Origin: Candidatus Bathyarchaeota archaeon
GTDB lineage: Archaea > Thermoproteota > Bathyarchaeia > TCS64
NCBI GenBank assembly: GCA_016934355.1
Contig: JAFGTA010000126.1
Span: 1-14,482, forward strand
Length of the DNA stretch: 14,482 nt
Direction: 5' to 3'
Positions 1 to 5,851 of the stretch are shown in pieces (position 1 is the first letter of the stretch; each line of letters opens with the position of its first letter). The translations under genes were made by a program, and so were the position numbers. The notes beneath the pieces are model-generated. The model was given only the letters and a program-made list of their open reading frames with translations, made no database searches and was not told where the DNA came from.

Positions 1-1058
1 CTGAACCCTTCGCCGTGGCCGGGTACCACCGCAACCTTCGCCTCGTCGAGCATGTACCGCGTCATCTCTATGCTCGTCAAGCCGAAGGACGAGACATCCG
101 GGAAAAGGGTGTACGTGGCCTCGGGCTTGTGTACACTGACTCCCGGCATCGCGCTGAGCCGACCGTAGGCGTAGTCCCGCACCCCGCGGAGATGCTCTAT
201 AAACTCCTCTGCCCAGCCCCACGCCTCCTCGTACGCCGCCCGGCCCGCCTCCAAGCTAACGGTGTTCACAGGGTAGAAGTAGCCGGGAGCAACCACGCGT
301 ATCCTGTCTAGGAGTGGCTCAGGCGCAGCCATGTACCCGAGCTGAAGCCCCGCCATGGCGAAGGTCTTGCTGAACCCGTAGAGGGTCACCGTCCTCTCCC
401 AGGCGCCCGGCAGTGTCGCCGTAGCGGTGTGTCTCCCCTCGTAGACGATGTCGCTCCATATCTCGTCGCTCATGATCACGAGGTCGTGGTCGGCGGCGAG
501 GTCCACCATGGCCCTGAGGTCGCCGGGCTTCAGCAGCATCCCCAGCGGGTTATGGGGGCTACATATACAGAGTATACGAGTCCTCGGGCCAACGAGTTCC
601 TTCATGCCCTCCACATCAAGGCGGCGCGTCTCCTTGTCGATGTGGCTGAGGACTCGTCTGCCTCCCGCGGCGTCGACGCTGCGCCCGAAGAGAAAGTCTA
701 CCGGGTCGAAGATGATGGCCTCGTCCCCCGGCTCTAGGAAGGCGCGTGCAATGTGCATCATGCCTTGGGCGACGCCGCTGTTGGCGTGGATGTTGGAAGC
801 TGTGCAGTCGATGCCTTTATGCGCTCGTATGAATCCTGCGGCGGCCTCCTTGAACTCAGGGCTGCCGCCGTCTGCGCCGTAGCTGAATGTTCCGTCTGCC
901 CCTACGCGTTGAATCGCCTCGCGTATGGGTTCGGCTACCTGAAAGTCAGGGTCGGCGGCCGTCAACGGGATGACGTCCTCCGGAAGAGCTGCCCACCTGT
1001 TCTTGGCGTACCTCCTGAGGAGGTCGAGGCGCACCGCTTCGTCGCTGAAGATGTCCAT
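1..1058 (-). CDS. PLP-dependent aminotransferase, class I/II (3' end beyond window)
   Basis: This is a fold-type I aminotransferase, which transfers amino groups between an amino acid and a 2-oxo acid in the cytoplasm. The conceptual protein shows the family's fixed residues in order: Asn170 in SPHNPLG, Asp198 in MSDEIWSD (pyridine-N contact) and the Schiff-base Lys231 in GFSKTFAMAG (codon 366-368). Their spacing fits AspB-like enzymes. The frame runs off the left edge after PGHGEGF, so a few tens of C-terminal residues are missing. I chose the ATG at 1058 (MDIFSDEAVRLD). The only strong TATA-like box on this strand (1072-1077) would place the transcript start near 1048, so a GTG at 1034 is an alternative. 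It is divergent from the winged-helix gene and iorAB, which suggests it supplies aryl pyruvates to IorAB. That pairing is inference; the true substrate cannot be read from the sequence. Confidence 0.9.
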   Translation of the reverse strand, partial: MDIFSDEAVRLDLLRRYAKNRWAALPEDVIPLTAADPDFQVAEPIREAIQRVGADGTFSYGADGGSPEFKEAAAGFIRAHKGIDCTASNIHANSGVAQGMMHIARAFLEPGDEAIIFDPVDFLFGRSVDAAGGRRVLSHIDKETRRLDVEGMKELVGPRTRILCICSPHNPLGMLLKPGDLRAMVDLAADHDLVIMSDEIWSDIVYEGRHTATATLPGAWERTVTLYGFSKTFAMAGLQLGYMAAPEPLLDRIRVVAPGYFYPVNTVSLEAGRAAYEEAWGWAEEFIEHLRGVRDYAYGRLSAMPGVSVHKPEATYTLFPDVSSFGLTSIEMTRYMLDEAKVAVVPGHGEGF

Positions 1059-1071
1059 GGTATTGGATCGG

Positions 1072-1078
1072 TATAAAA
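1072..1078 (+). promoter_or_regulatory. TATA box of the winged-helix gene
   Basis: TATAAAA is centred about 27 nt before the ATG at 1102, the distance expected for an archaeal leaderless transcript. The complementary strand reads TTTTATA towards the divergent aminotransferase, so the whole 43-bp spacer may serve both genes. Confidence 0.7.
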
Positions 1079-1101
1079 CTATGAAGATTATCCTCTGATC
1101 G

Positions 1102-1404
1102 ATGCCCGAGCCGAGGACCAGCAAACCCGAGTACGGCCCCTACCTCCTACAGGCTTTGGTAGAGTTGGGCGGGGAGGCTTCACGGGACCGGTTGCTAGAA
1201 GAGATCCATGAGCTGATGGAGGGTAGGTTACACCCAGGCGACCACGAGTTGCTTCACGGCGGAGAGGTGCCCAGGTGGAGGAATCAAGCGGAGCACATGT
1301 TGGACGGCCTCGTGGAGGAAGGCTACGTCACCGAGCGAAACGGGTGGCTGAAGGCTACTGACAGGGCCCGCCGCTATCTCTCGGATCAGACTGAATCTTT
1401 ATAG
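1102..1404 (+). CDS. small winged-helix protein, Mrr N-terminal-like
   Basis: This 100-residue protein consists almost wholly of one winged helix. Residues 11-40 (YGPYLLQALVELGGEASRD...) form the first helices. Residues 53-62 contain GGEVPRWRNQ, and residues 63-90 carry the recognition helix, the wing (VTERNGWLKAT) and a final helix. The GGEVPRWRN segment, followed by a helix ending in LVEEGYV, resembles the Mrr_N winged-helix domain, which occurs alone or fused to restriction endonucleases. No nuclease domain follows here. The start is supported by a TATA box 27 nt upstream. It lies between the divergent aminotransferase and iorA, 23 nt before iorA, whose own TATA box overlaps this gene's stop codon. 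A role as local transcription regulator is inferred from fold and position only. Confidence 0.75.
   Translation: MPEPRTSKPEYGPYLLQALVELGGEASRDRLLEEIHELMEGRLHPGDHELLHGGEVPRWRNQAEHMLDGLVEEGYVTERNGWLKATDRARRYLSDQTESL
1398..1403 (+). promoter_or_regulatory. TATA box of iorA, overlapping the upstream stop codon
   Basis: TTTATA is centred about 27 nt before the iorA ATG at 1428, predicting a leaderless iorAB transcript. Bases 1402-1403 are also part of the TAG stop of the winged-helix gene. Confidence 0.7.
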
Positions 1405-1427
1405 AACCCGGTCCCCCAGAGAGACAC

Positions 1428-3311
1428 ATGACTTTCTCGGACATCGTCGACCCGTCACCCAAGACCGCGTTCCTCATGACCAACGTCGCAATAGCCAGGG
1501 CGGCGCTGGAGGCAGACGTCAAGGTGGCGGCGTTCTACCCAGGGAGCCCCACCAGCGAGATACTGGATAGTATGTACCTCCTCAGCCAGGACTACAAGGA
1601 CCTCATCATGGAGGTCTCAAGCAACGAGAAGGTGGCGCTGGAGACCGTCGCGGGCGCCTCCATGGCGGGGGCCAGGGGCTTCACAAGCATGAAGAGCGTG
1701 GGCCTCAACGTAGCCAGCGACAGCTACTACACCCTCGGCTACACGGGTGTCAACGCCGGTCTCGTAGCCGTCGTCGCGGACGACCCCCACGCCCACAGCA
1801 GCCAGAGTGAGCAGGACGGAAGGTACTTCGCACCCACGGGGCACGTCCCCATGCTGGAGCCATCCACCCCCCAGGAGGCGTACGACATGACGCGGTACGC
1901 CTTCAACCTCAGCGAGAGGCATAGAGTACTGGTTCTGATACGCACCACGACGAGGGTGAACCACCAGAGCGCCGCCGTCAAGGTAGGCGAGGTAAAACGC
2001 ACCCCATTCGTGAAGAGACGCTGGGAGGAGGTGGCCGCAAAGTACTACACCCTCAGCGACACGGCGCGGCGCCTCAAGGGCGAGGCTCTTGACAAGCTTA
2101 AGCTCATCGAGGAAGAGTTCGAGGCCAGCCCCTTCAACGAGGCCCATCAGGGAACAGGCAAGACGGGGATAATCACCAACGGCGTCAGCCACCTCCACGT
2201 CATGGAGGCGTGCCACAGGCTGGGCGTAGACCCGCCAACGCTTAAGCTGGGCACCCTCCACCCGCTGCCGAGGAAGACCATCTCAAAGTTTCTAGGGAGG
2301 CTGGACAGGGTGGTCGTCGTCGAGGAGCTGATGCCGTACCTTGAGGACTCGGTGACGGCGATAGCCAAGGACGCGACCCCTGATGTTGAGATGCTGGGCA
2401 AGCGCAGTGGACTCCTCGGCTTCGTCGGAGAGTACAACGCGGCCATCGTCACCCAGACGCTGGCCAAGGTCTTCGGCAAAGAGGCGCCGGACTATGAAGG
2501 CATCCTCGCCCGGGCGGCTGAGCTGAAATCAATTCTGCCGGTGCGTAAGCCTACGTTCTGCCCGGGGTGCCCCCACAGGGGCACCATGTGGAGCGTCCAG
2601 CAGGCGCTGAAAGGCATGAAGTACGTGGTGAACAACGACATCGGCTGCTACAGCATGCTCCTACTAGAGCCATATGGGATAACGGATACGCTGCTTGACA
2701 TGGGGGCCAGCCAAGGGATCAGCGGAGGCATGCAGCACATCCTAGAAGACAGGGTGATCAGCTTCCTAGGGGACAGCACCTTCTTCCACGCAGCGTTGCC
2801 TGGCATCGTCAACGCCGTTCACAACCGCCACGACTACACGGTATTCATCCTCGACAACAGCGTCACAGCCATGACTGGGCAGCAGCCCAACCCGGGCAGC
2901 GACTGGGGCGCCCGCGACGTCGTGGAGCTGGACATCGAGGCAGTAGTACGCGGCATCGGCGTCAAGAACGTCACGGTCATAAACGCCTTCGACCCCAAGC
3001 CTAACGTTGAAAAGATCAAGGAGGCTATCATGAAGCCCGGCGTAAGCGTAGTCATCAGCAAGGGGCCATGCGCCCTCTACAACGACCGCGTCAAGCGCCG
3101 CAACAGGGTGCCCATCACACCCAACGAGGTGAACACCGAGGAGTGTAAAACCGTCTACGCCTGCATAAGGGAGTTCTACTGCCCCGCCATAAGCGTCGAC
3201 CAGAAGACGCGGCAGGCCAGCATCGACGTCGCCCAGTGCAACGGCTGCGGGAACTGCGGGCGACTGTGCCCACGCACCGCCATCCACACCACGGGAGGCG
3301 ACGCGAAGTGA
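1428..3311 (+). CDS. iorA: indolepyruvate:ferredoxin oxidoreductase, alpha subunit
   Basis: IorA carries the catalytic site that oxidatively decarboxylates indolepyruvate and other aryl pyruvates to aryl-acetyl-CoA, passing electrons to ferredoxin. The 627-residue length is normal. Residues about 15-190 form the N-terminal pyrimidine-binding domain (FYPGSPTSEI, SSNEKVALE, GARGFTSMKSVGLN). The TPP domain covers about 375-550: C378-P-G-C381 begins it, and G448-D449-S450 with DNSVTAMTGQQPNPG is the TPP/Mg motif. A C-terminal ferredoxin domain has one full cluster motif, C604-x2-C607-x2-C610-x3-C614-P. The other motif reads C573-x5-C579-x5-C585-P, with Val576 where the usual second cysteine would stand. 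The ATG is supported by a TATA box 27 nt upstream. The iorB start overlaps the stop by 4 nt. Family assignment is very secure. Confidence 0.97.
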   Translation: MTFSDIVDPSPKTAFLMTNVAIARAALEADVKVAAFYPGSPTSEILDSMYLLSQDYKDLIMEVSSNEKVALETVAGASMAGARGFTSMKSVGLNVASDSYYTLGYTGVNAGLVAVVADDPHAHSSQSEQDGRYFAPTGHVPMLEPSTPQEAYDMTRYAFNLSERHRVLVLIRTTTRVNHQSAAVKVGEVKRTPFVKRRWEEVAAKYYTLSDTARRLKGEALDKLKLIEEEFEASPFNEAHQGTGKTGIITNGVSHLHVMEACHRLGVDPPTLKLGTLHPLPRKTISKFLGRLDRVVVVEELMPYLEDSVTAIAKDATPDVEMLGKRSGLLGFVGEYNAAIVTQTLAKVFGKEAPDYEGILARAAELKSILPVRKPTFCPGCPHRGTMWSVQQALKGMKYVVNNDIGCYSMLLLEPYGITDTLLDMGASQGISGGMQHILEDRVISFLGDSTFFHAALPGIVNAVHNRHDYTVFILDNSVTAMTGQQPNPGSDWGARDVVELDIEAVVRGIGVKNVTVINAFDPKPNVEKIKEAIMKPGVSVVISKGPCALYNDRVKRRNRVPITPNEVNTEECKTVYACIREFYCPAISVDQKTRQASIDVAQCNGCGNCGRLCPRTAIHTTGGDAK

Positions 3312-3907
3312 GCTACAACATTCTACTCGTCGGCGTGGGCGGCCAGGGACTCATGACCCTCTCGGGGCTCCTCGGAGAGGCTTGCGTCGACGGCGGCGTC
3401 AACGTTGTGACTCAGGAGCAGCACGGGCTGGCTCAGCGAAGTGGAAGCATCTCGGCCCATGTCAGGATGGGCGACGCCTATAGCCCCATGACGCCAATAG
3501 GGGAGGCTGACCTCATCATCGCCATGGAGGCGATGGAGGCTCTGAGGTACATCGAGTACCTGAGGCCCGGAGGCGACATCGTGATGAACAACAGGGTCAT
3601 GCACCCAGTCATAGAGACCAACGAGCTGGTGAAGAGGCGCAGCGATAACCTGCCCTACGTCACATTGGAGCAGATACTGGGGCAGCTCAGGAAACACACT
3701 GAGAAGGTGAAGACGCTGGACGCCAACGGCCTCGCCTCCATGGCTGGGAACCCGCGCACAGAGAACATCGTGCTCCTCGGAGCAGCGAGCACGTTGGAGG
3801 GATTCCCGCTCTCTGTCGAGGTGTTGAAGAAGGCTATCGAGAAGACGGTGCCCAAACGCACCATAGATGAGAACCTTAGAGCCTTCGAACTAGGGAGAGG
3901 CGCCTAG
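3308..3907 (+). CDS. iorB: indolepyruvate:ferredoxin oxidoreductase, beta subunit
   Basis: IorB is the gamma-type domain of 2-oxoacid:ferredoxin oxidoreductases and partners IorA in aryl-pyruvate oxidation. The protein begins MSYNILLVGVGGQGLMTLSG, where GVGGQG (residues 9-14) is the family signature. It continues with TQEQHGLAQRSGSISAHVRMG, also typical. I chose the GTG at 3308, which overlaps the iorA TGA as GTGA. That gives 199 residues with the signature at the N-terminus, as in the family. An upstream in-frame ATG at 3236 would add an arginine/histidine-rich tail lying inside the iorA ferredoxin domain and is unlikely. The overlap implies translational coupling and a 1:1 complex. The TAG stop shares the palindrome CTAG (3904-3907) with the stop of the convergent gene. 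Confidence 0.95.
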   Translation: MSYNILLVGVGGQGLMTLSGLLGEACVDGGVNVVTQEQHGLAQRSGSISAHVRMGDAYSPMTPIGEADLIIAMEAMEALRYIEYLRPGGDIVMNNRVMHPVIETNELVKRRSDNLPYVTLEQILGQLRKHTEKVKTLDANGLASMAGNPRTENIVLLGAASTLEGFPLSVEVLKKAIEKTVPKRTIDENLRAFELGRGA

Positions 3908-4143
3908 GCACCCTGCTCCTTTGCCCTCTGTACCCAGCCCTCGACGTCCCCTGCGCGGGGCAGCCTCTTGACTATCCCGTGCTCCTCGTTTGCGGCGCGG
4001 AGCCTCCCGATCAGCGCCGCCGGGTCCTCTGCGGCGAGGGCGGCGACGCTTGACACGCCTGCGGCCCTGAGCAGCTCCCTGTACTTCTCTCCGATGCCGC
4101 TGAGGTTCTCAAGGTCCTCCACTTCTGGGATGGCCTCGGGCAT
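3904..4143 (-). CDS. helix-hairpin-helix domain protein, C-terminal part of a split gene
   Basis: From the ATG at 4143 this encodes 79 residues. DLENLSGIGEKYRELLRAAGVSSVAALAAEDP is a helix-hairpin-helix unit of the DUF4332/TfoX-C type: the NLSGIGEKY turn, then AGVSSVAALA. A second helical part (GRLRAANEEHGIVKRLP...VEGWVQRA) follows. In other proteins such domains bind DNA non-specifically or mediate contacts. The same frame continues upstream for 30 more sense codons (4144-4233), rich in Pro, Glu and Lys, to an in-frame TAA at 4234-4236. The transmembrane fragment lies directly beyond that stop in the same frame. The ATG at 4143 has no TATA box or clear ribosome site before it. I therefore read it as the C-terminal part of one interrupted gene, not as an independent one. 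Confidence 0.65.
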   Translation of the reverse strand: MPEAIPEVEDLENLSGIGEKYRELLRAAGVSSVAALAAEDPAALIGRLRAANEEHGIVKRLPRAGDVEGWVQRAKEQGA

Positions 4144-4233
4144 AGGCTGGACTTCTGGCTTCTCCGGTTCAGGCTCCTCGGGTTCCTTTGTCTCAGGCTT
4201 CTCTTCCTTCGGTTCCTCCTTGACCGGCTTTTC

Positions 4234-4236
4234 TTA
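4234..4236 (-). other. in-frame TAA interrupting the anchor/HhH gene
   Basis: On the minus strand the codons read CTA AGA TAA GAA AAG CCG. The same Pro/Glu/Lys-rich linker style lies on both sides. A single base change at 4236 (TAA to GAA, in coding sense) would give one uninterrupted protein. Confidence 0.7.
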
Positions 4237-4398
4237 TCTTAGCTGGGCCTCGTAGTCGCGTACCTTGATCACCTTGGGTTCCTCCTTCGGCTTCTCGGCG
4301 GGCGCCTCCTCGTCGGGCCGCATCTGGACCTTGTACATGAAGTATATGACAAGTGCGAGCAGAACCACGAAACCTGCTACAACGATGATTGGGCTCAT
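4234..4398 (-). CDS. membrane-anchor N-terminal part of the split helix-hairpin-helix gene
   Basis: This encodes 54 residues. MSPIIVVAGFVVLLALVIYF is one strong transmembrane helix near the N-terminus. A charged tail follows (RPDEEAPAEKPKEEPKVIKVRDYEAQLR), ending at TAA 4234-4236. I chose the ATG at 4398 because a TTTATA box on this strand (4426-4431) sits 30 nt upstream; an in-frame ATG at 4476 lies upstream of that box. The tail's Pro/Glu/Lys composition continues in the same frame after the stop and runs into the helix-hairpin-helix domain. The intact protein would be about 164 residues: membrane anchor, acidic/basic linker, cytoplasmic HhH domain. It is divergent from the MgtE-like transporter and convergent with iorB. 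Function unknown. Confidence 0.6.
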   Translation of the reverse strand: MSPIIVVAGFVVLLALVIYFMYKVQMRPDEEAPAEKPKEEPKVIKVRDYEAQLR

Positions 4399-4425
4399 AC
4401 TGGCCCTATCTACGATGCCCCCGAC

Positions 4426-4431
4426 TATAAA
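4426..4431 (-). promoter_or_regulatory. TATA box of the split HhH gene
   Basis: TTTATA on the minus strand is centred 30 nt before the ATG at 4398, predicting a leader of only about 4 nt. Confidence 0.55.
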
Positions 4432-4475
4432 CTTGTAGAGACATTGTGTGTCTCCCGCGTCGACTGCTTGATACA

Positions 4476-4482
4476 TTTTTAT
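4476..4482 (+). promoter_or_regulatory. TATA-like box of the MgtE-like transporter
   Basis: TTTTTAT, centred near 4479, predicts a transcript start near 4505. That leaves a leader of about 33 nt before the ATG at 4539, long enough for the GGAG ribosome site at 4531-4534. Confidence 0.45.
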
Positions 4483-4502
4483 GTGAGTGGTCTAAGTAGG
4501 TT

Positions 4503-4519
4503 CGGGACCAAGGGTCCCG
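4503..4519. promoter_or_regulatory. perfect 7+3+7 inverted repeat at the predicted transcript start of the transporter
   Basis: CGGGACC-AAG-GGTCCCG has perfect 7-bp arms. It covers the transcript start predicted from the TATA-like box. A dimeric repressor bound here would block polymerase entry. In RNA it would form a tight hairpin just ahead of the ribosome site. Which of these it does cannot be told from the sequence. Confidence 0.45.
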
Positions 4520-4538
4520 TGAACGAGTATGGAGCGTA

Positions 4539-5777
4539 ATGGTCTTTGGGGCAACCACGGCCATCCCGGGGCGACTGAGCCGATTCTTTAACACAGTCCC
4601 AGGCCAGACGCTCATCGCGCTCAGCTTCAACCTAATAAGCCTCTTCGCAGGCGGCCTCATGGCGGTGTTCACCCCCCAGTTCACGGCTAACCCGTGGATT
4701 CTGGCGCTTTTCCCGCCTGTGCTCACGGTCCGCGGCGGCATCGGAGGCATCTTCAGCGGCAACCTCGCAACTATGTTGCACCTCGGCCTCGTGAAGCCGC
4801 GGCTCAGAGACAACACGCCTAGCTTCTATGGGCTGGTTAAGTCGGTGCTGGTCATCACCGCTCTGGACACGGTGGTGCTTGGGCTCGTCAGCTTCGCGTT
4901 CAACCTGGTTTCAGGGAACGCGACGCCCGACATGTGGGTGATATTCCTCGTGGTGCCGACTGTGGCGTGCCTCCTCGCGGTGGGGTTCAGCCTACCCCTC
5001 ACAAGCTACATCGCAATCGAGACCTACAGGAGGGGACTGGACCCCGATATTCTAGTGTATCCTATCCTCGCGTCTGTGAACGACATCGTGGTCACAACCT
5101 TCTATGTCGCCACCGTCAGCCTCGTGCTGGTGGGTGGCCCCCTTTTCCTCGGCGTCAAGGCGCTCTTCGTGCTCATAGTGGCTGTAATCGGCTATCTCGC
5201 CAAGCAGAGCAGACTGGACATGTTTTTCAGGCAGACCCTGAGGGAAGGCACCTTCGTCGTGGTCATTAGCAGCCTATTCGGCAGCGTCAACGGAGTCGCC
5301 CTGAGCAGGCTGGGCGGCAGCCTGAAGCAGATACCGGGGCTCATGGCGATGTACCCTGCTCTTACCAACGCCCTCGGCAACATAGGCAGCATCATAGGGA
5401 GCCAGACCACCACGAGGATGGCCCTAGGCTACGCCCGCAGCTTCGCCGAGGAGCTCCGCGACGCCGGAGTCTCTCTTGTACAGGTGGAGGTGCCCGCCGC
5501 CTTCATGCACGTGGTGTTCGCTGTCACCGCGTGGCTCATCACGGGGCCGTCGACGCCGGGAGTGAACCTGCTAACCCTGCTGGTGATCGCCCTTGTCTCT
5601 AACCTTGCCAGCTTCGGCGTCATCTCGGTGTTCGCTCTTTTCTCTGCCCACCAGGCCTTCGAGAGGGGCCTCAACCCTGATAACATAGTGATACCCGCCA
5701 TAACTAGCGTCTCGGACACCATCGCGACGCTCGCCGTGACGCCCGCGATAATGGCTGCGAGGCTCCTAGGGCTATAA
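4539..5777 (+). CDS. MgtE/SLC41-type divalent cation transporter, two fused membrane repeats
   Basis: This is a predicted Mg2+ (or other divalent cation) channel/transporter of the plasma membrane. The 412 residues contain the MgtE membrane domain twice. Repeat 1 has FPPVLTVRGGIGGIFSGNLATMLHLG (about 58-83) and LDPDILVYPILASVND with Asp182. Repeat 2 has YPALTNALGNIGSIIGSQTTTRMALG (about 272-297) and LNPDNIVIPAITSVSD with Asp393. The two Asp residues match the selectivity-filter aspartate of MgtE. About ten transmembrane helices are expected, so one chain should replace the homodimer of bacterial MgtE. The N-terminal MgtE_N and CBS sensor domains of bacterial MgtE are absent, so gating must differ. 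Repeat 1 has GGIGG where repeat 2 keeps the usual GNIGS. The ATG has GGAG four bases upstream, and no other in-frame start exists before a stop at 4497-4499. Confidence 0.92.
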   Translation: MVFGATTAIPGRLSRFFNTVPGQTLIALSFNLISLFAGGLMAVFTPQFTANPWILALFPPVLTVRGGIGGIFSGNLATMLHLGLVKPRLRDNTPSFYGLVKSVLVITALDTVVLGLVSFAFNLVSGNATPDMWVIFLVVPTVACLLAVGFSLPLTSYIAIETYRRGLDPDILVYPILASVNDIVVTTFYVATVSLVLVGGPLFLGVKALFVLIVAVIGYLAKQSRLDMFFRQTLREGTFVVVISSLFGSVNGVALSRLGGSLKQIPGLMAMYPALTNALGNIGSIIGSQTTTRMALGYARSFAEELRDAGVSLVQVEVPAAFMHVVFAVTAWLITGPSTPGVNLLTLLVIALVSNLASFGVISVFALFSAHQAFERGLNPDNIVIPAITSVSDTIATLAVTPAIMAARLLGL

Positions 5778-5785
5778 GATATATT
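5774..5785 (+). promoter_or_regulatory. TATA-like region before the PrsW-like gene
   Basis: The ATAAGATATATT segment directly follows the transporter stop. A box centred near 5780 predicts transcription from about 5806, just ahead of the zinc-ribbon codons. GGGAG at 5808-5812 is a possible ribosome site. Confidence 0.4.
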
Positions 5786-5812
5786 GCCTCTCCGACTAAG
5801 GTACGGCGGGAG

Positions 5813-5851
5813 ATAGACACGGTAGAGAAATGCCCGCACTGCGGAGGCGAC
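5813..5851 (+). other. probable N-terminal extension of the PrsW-like gene (first zinc knuckle)
   Basis: In frame with the gene that follows, these codons read ATA GAC ACG GTA GAG AAA TGC CCG CAC TGC GGA GGC GAC. They encode C-P-H-C-G-G-D, the first half of a zinc ribbon whose second half (C-Q-C-C-G) lies after the GTG at 5852. No in-frame ATG, GTG or TTG occurs between the transporter gene and 5852. Initiation at ATA 5813, ACG 5819 or GTA 5822 would be needed to include it. The last two sit 6 and 9 nt after GGGAG. Confidence 0.5.

Noticed and set aside
1102..1404. Restriction-modification or other defence system suggested by the Mrr_N-like fold
   Set aside because: No nuclease, methylase, helicase or toxin gene lies nearby; the winged helix stands alone beside metabolic genes.
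1617..2261. Open frame of 214 codons on the minus strand inside iorA
   Set aside because: It is antisense to a fully conserved gene, lacks recognisable domains and is explained by GC-rich codon bias.
2766..3287. Open frame of 173 codons on the minus strand inside iorA
   Set aside because: It is an antisense shadow of the TPP and ferredoxin domains, with low-complexity Val/Ala/Asp composition.
3236..3307. ATG-initiated N-terminal extension of IorB
   Set aside because: It overlaps the conserved ferredoxin domain of IorA, encodes an atypical Arg/His-rich tail and would push the GVGGQG signature away from the N-terminus. GTG 3308 with a GTGA overlap fits the family.
4399..4476. N-terminal extension of the membrane-anchor fragment to ATG 4476
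   Set aside because: The TATA box at 4426-4431 lies inside it and fits the ATG at 4398; the extra residues do not look like a signal or domain.
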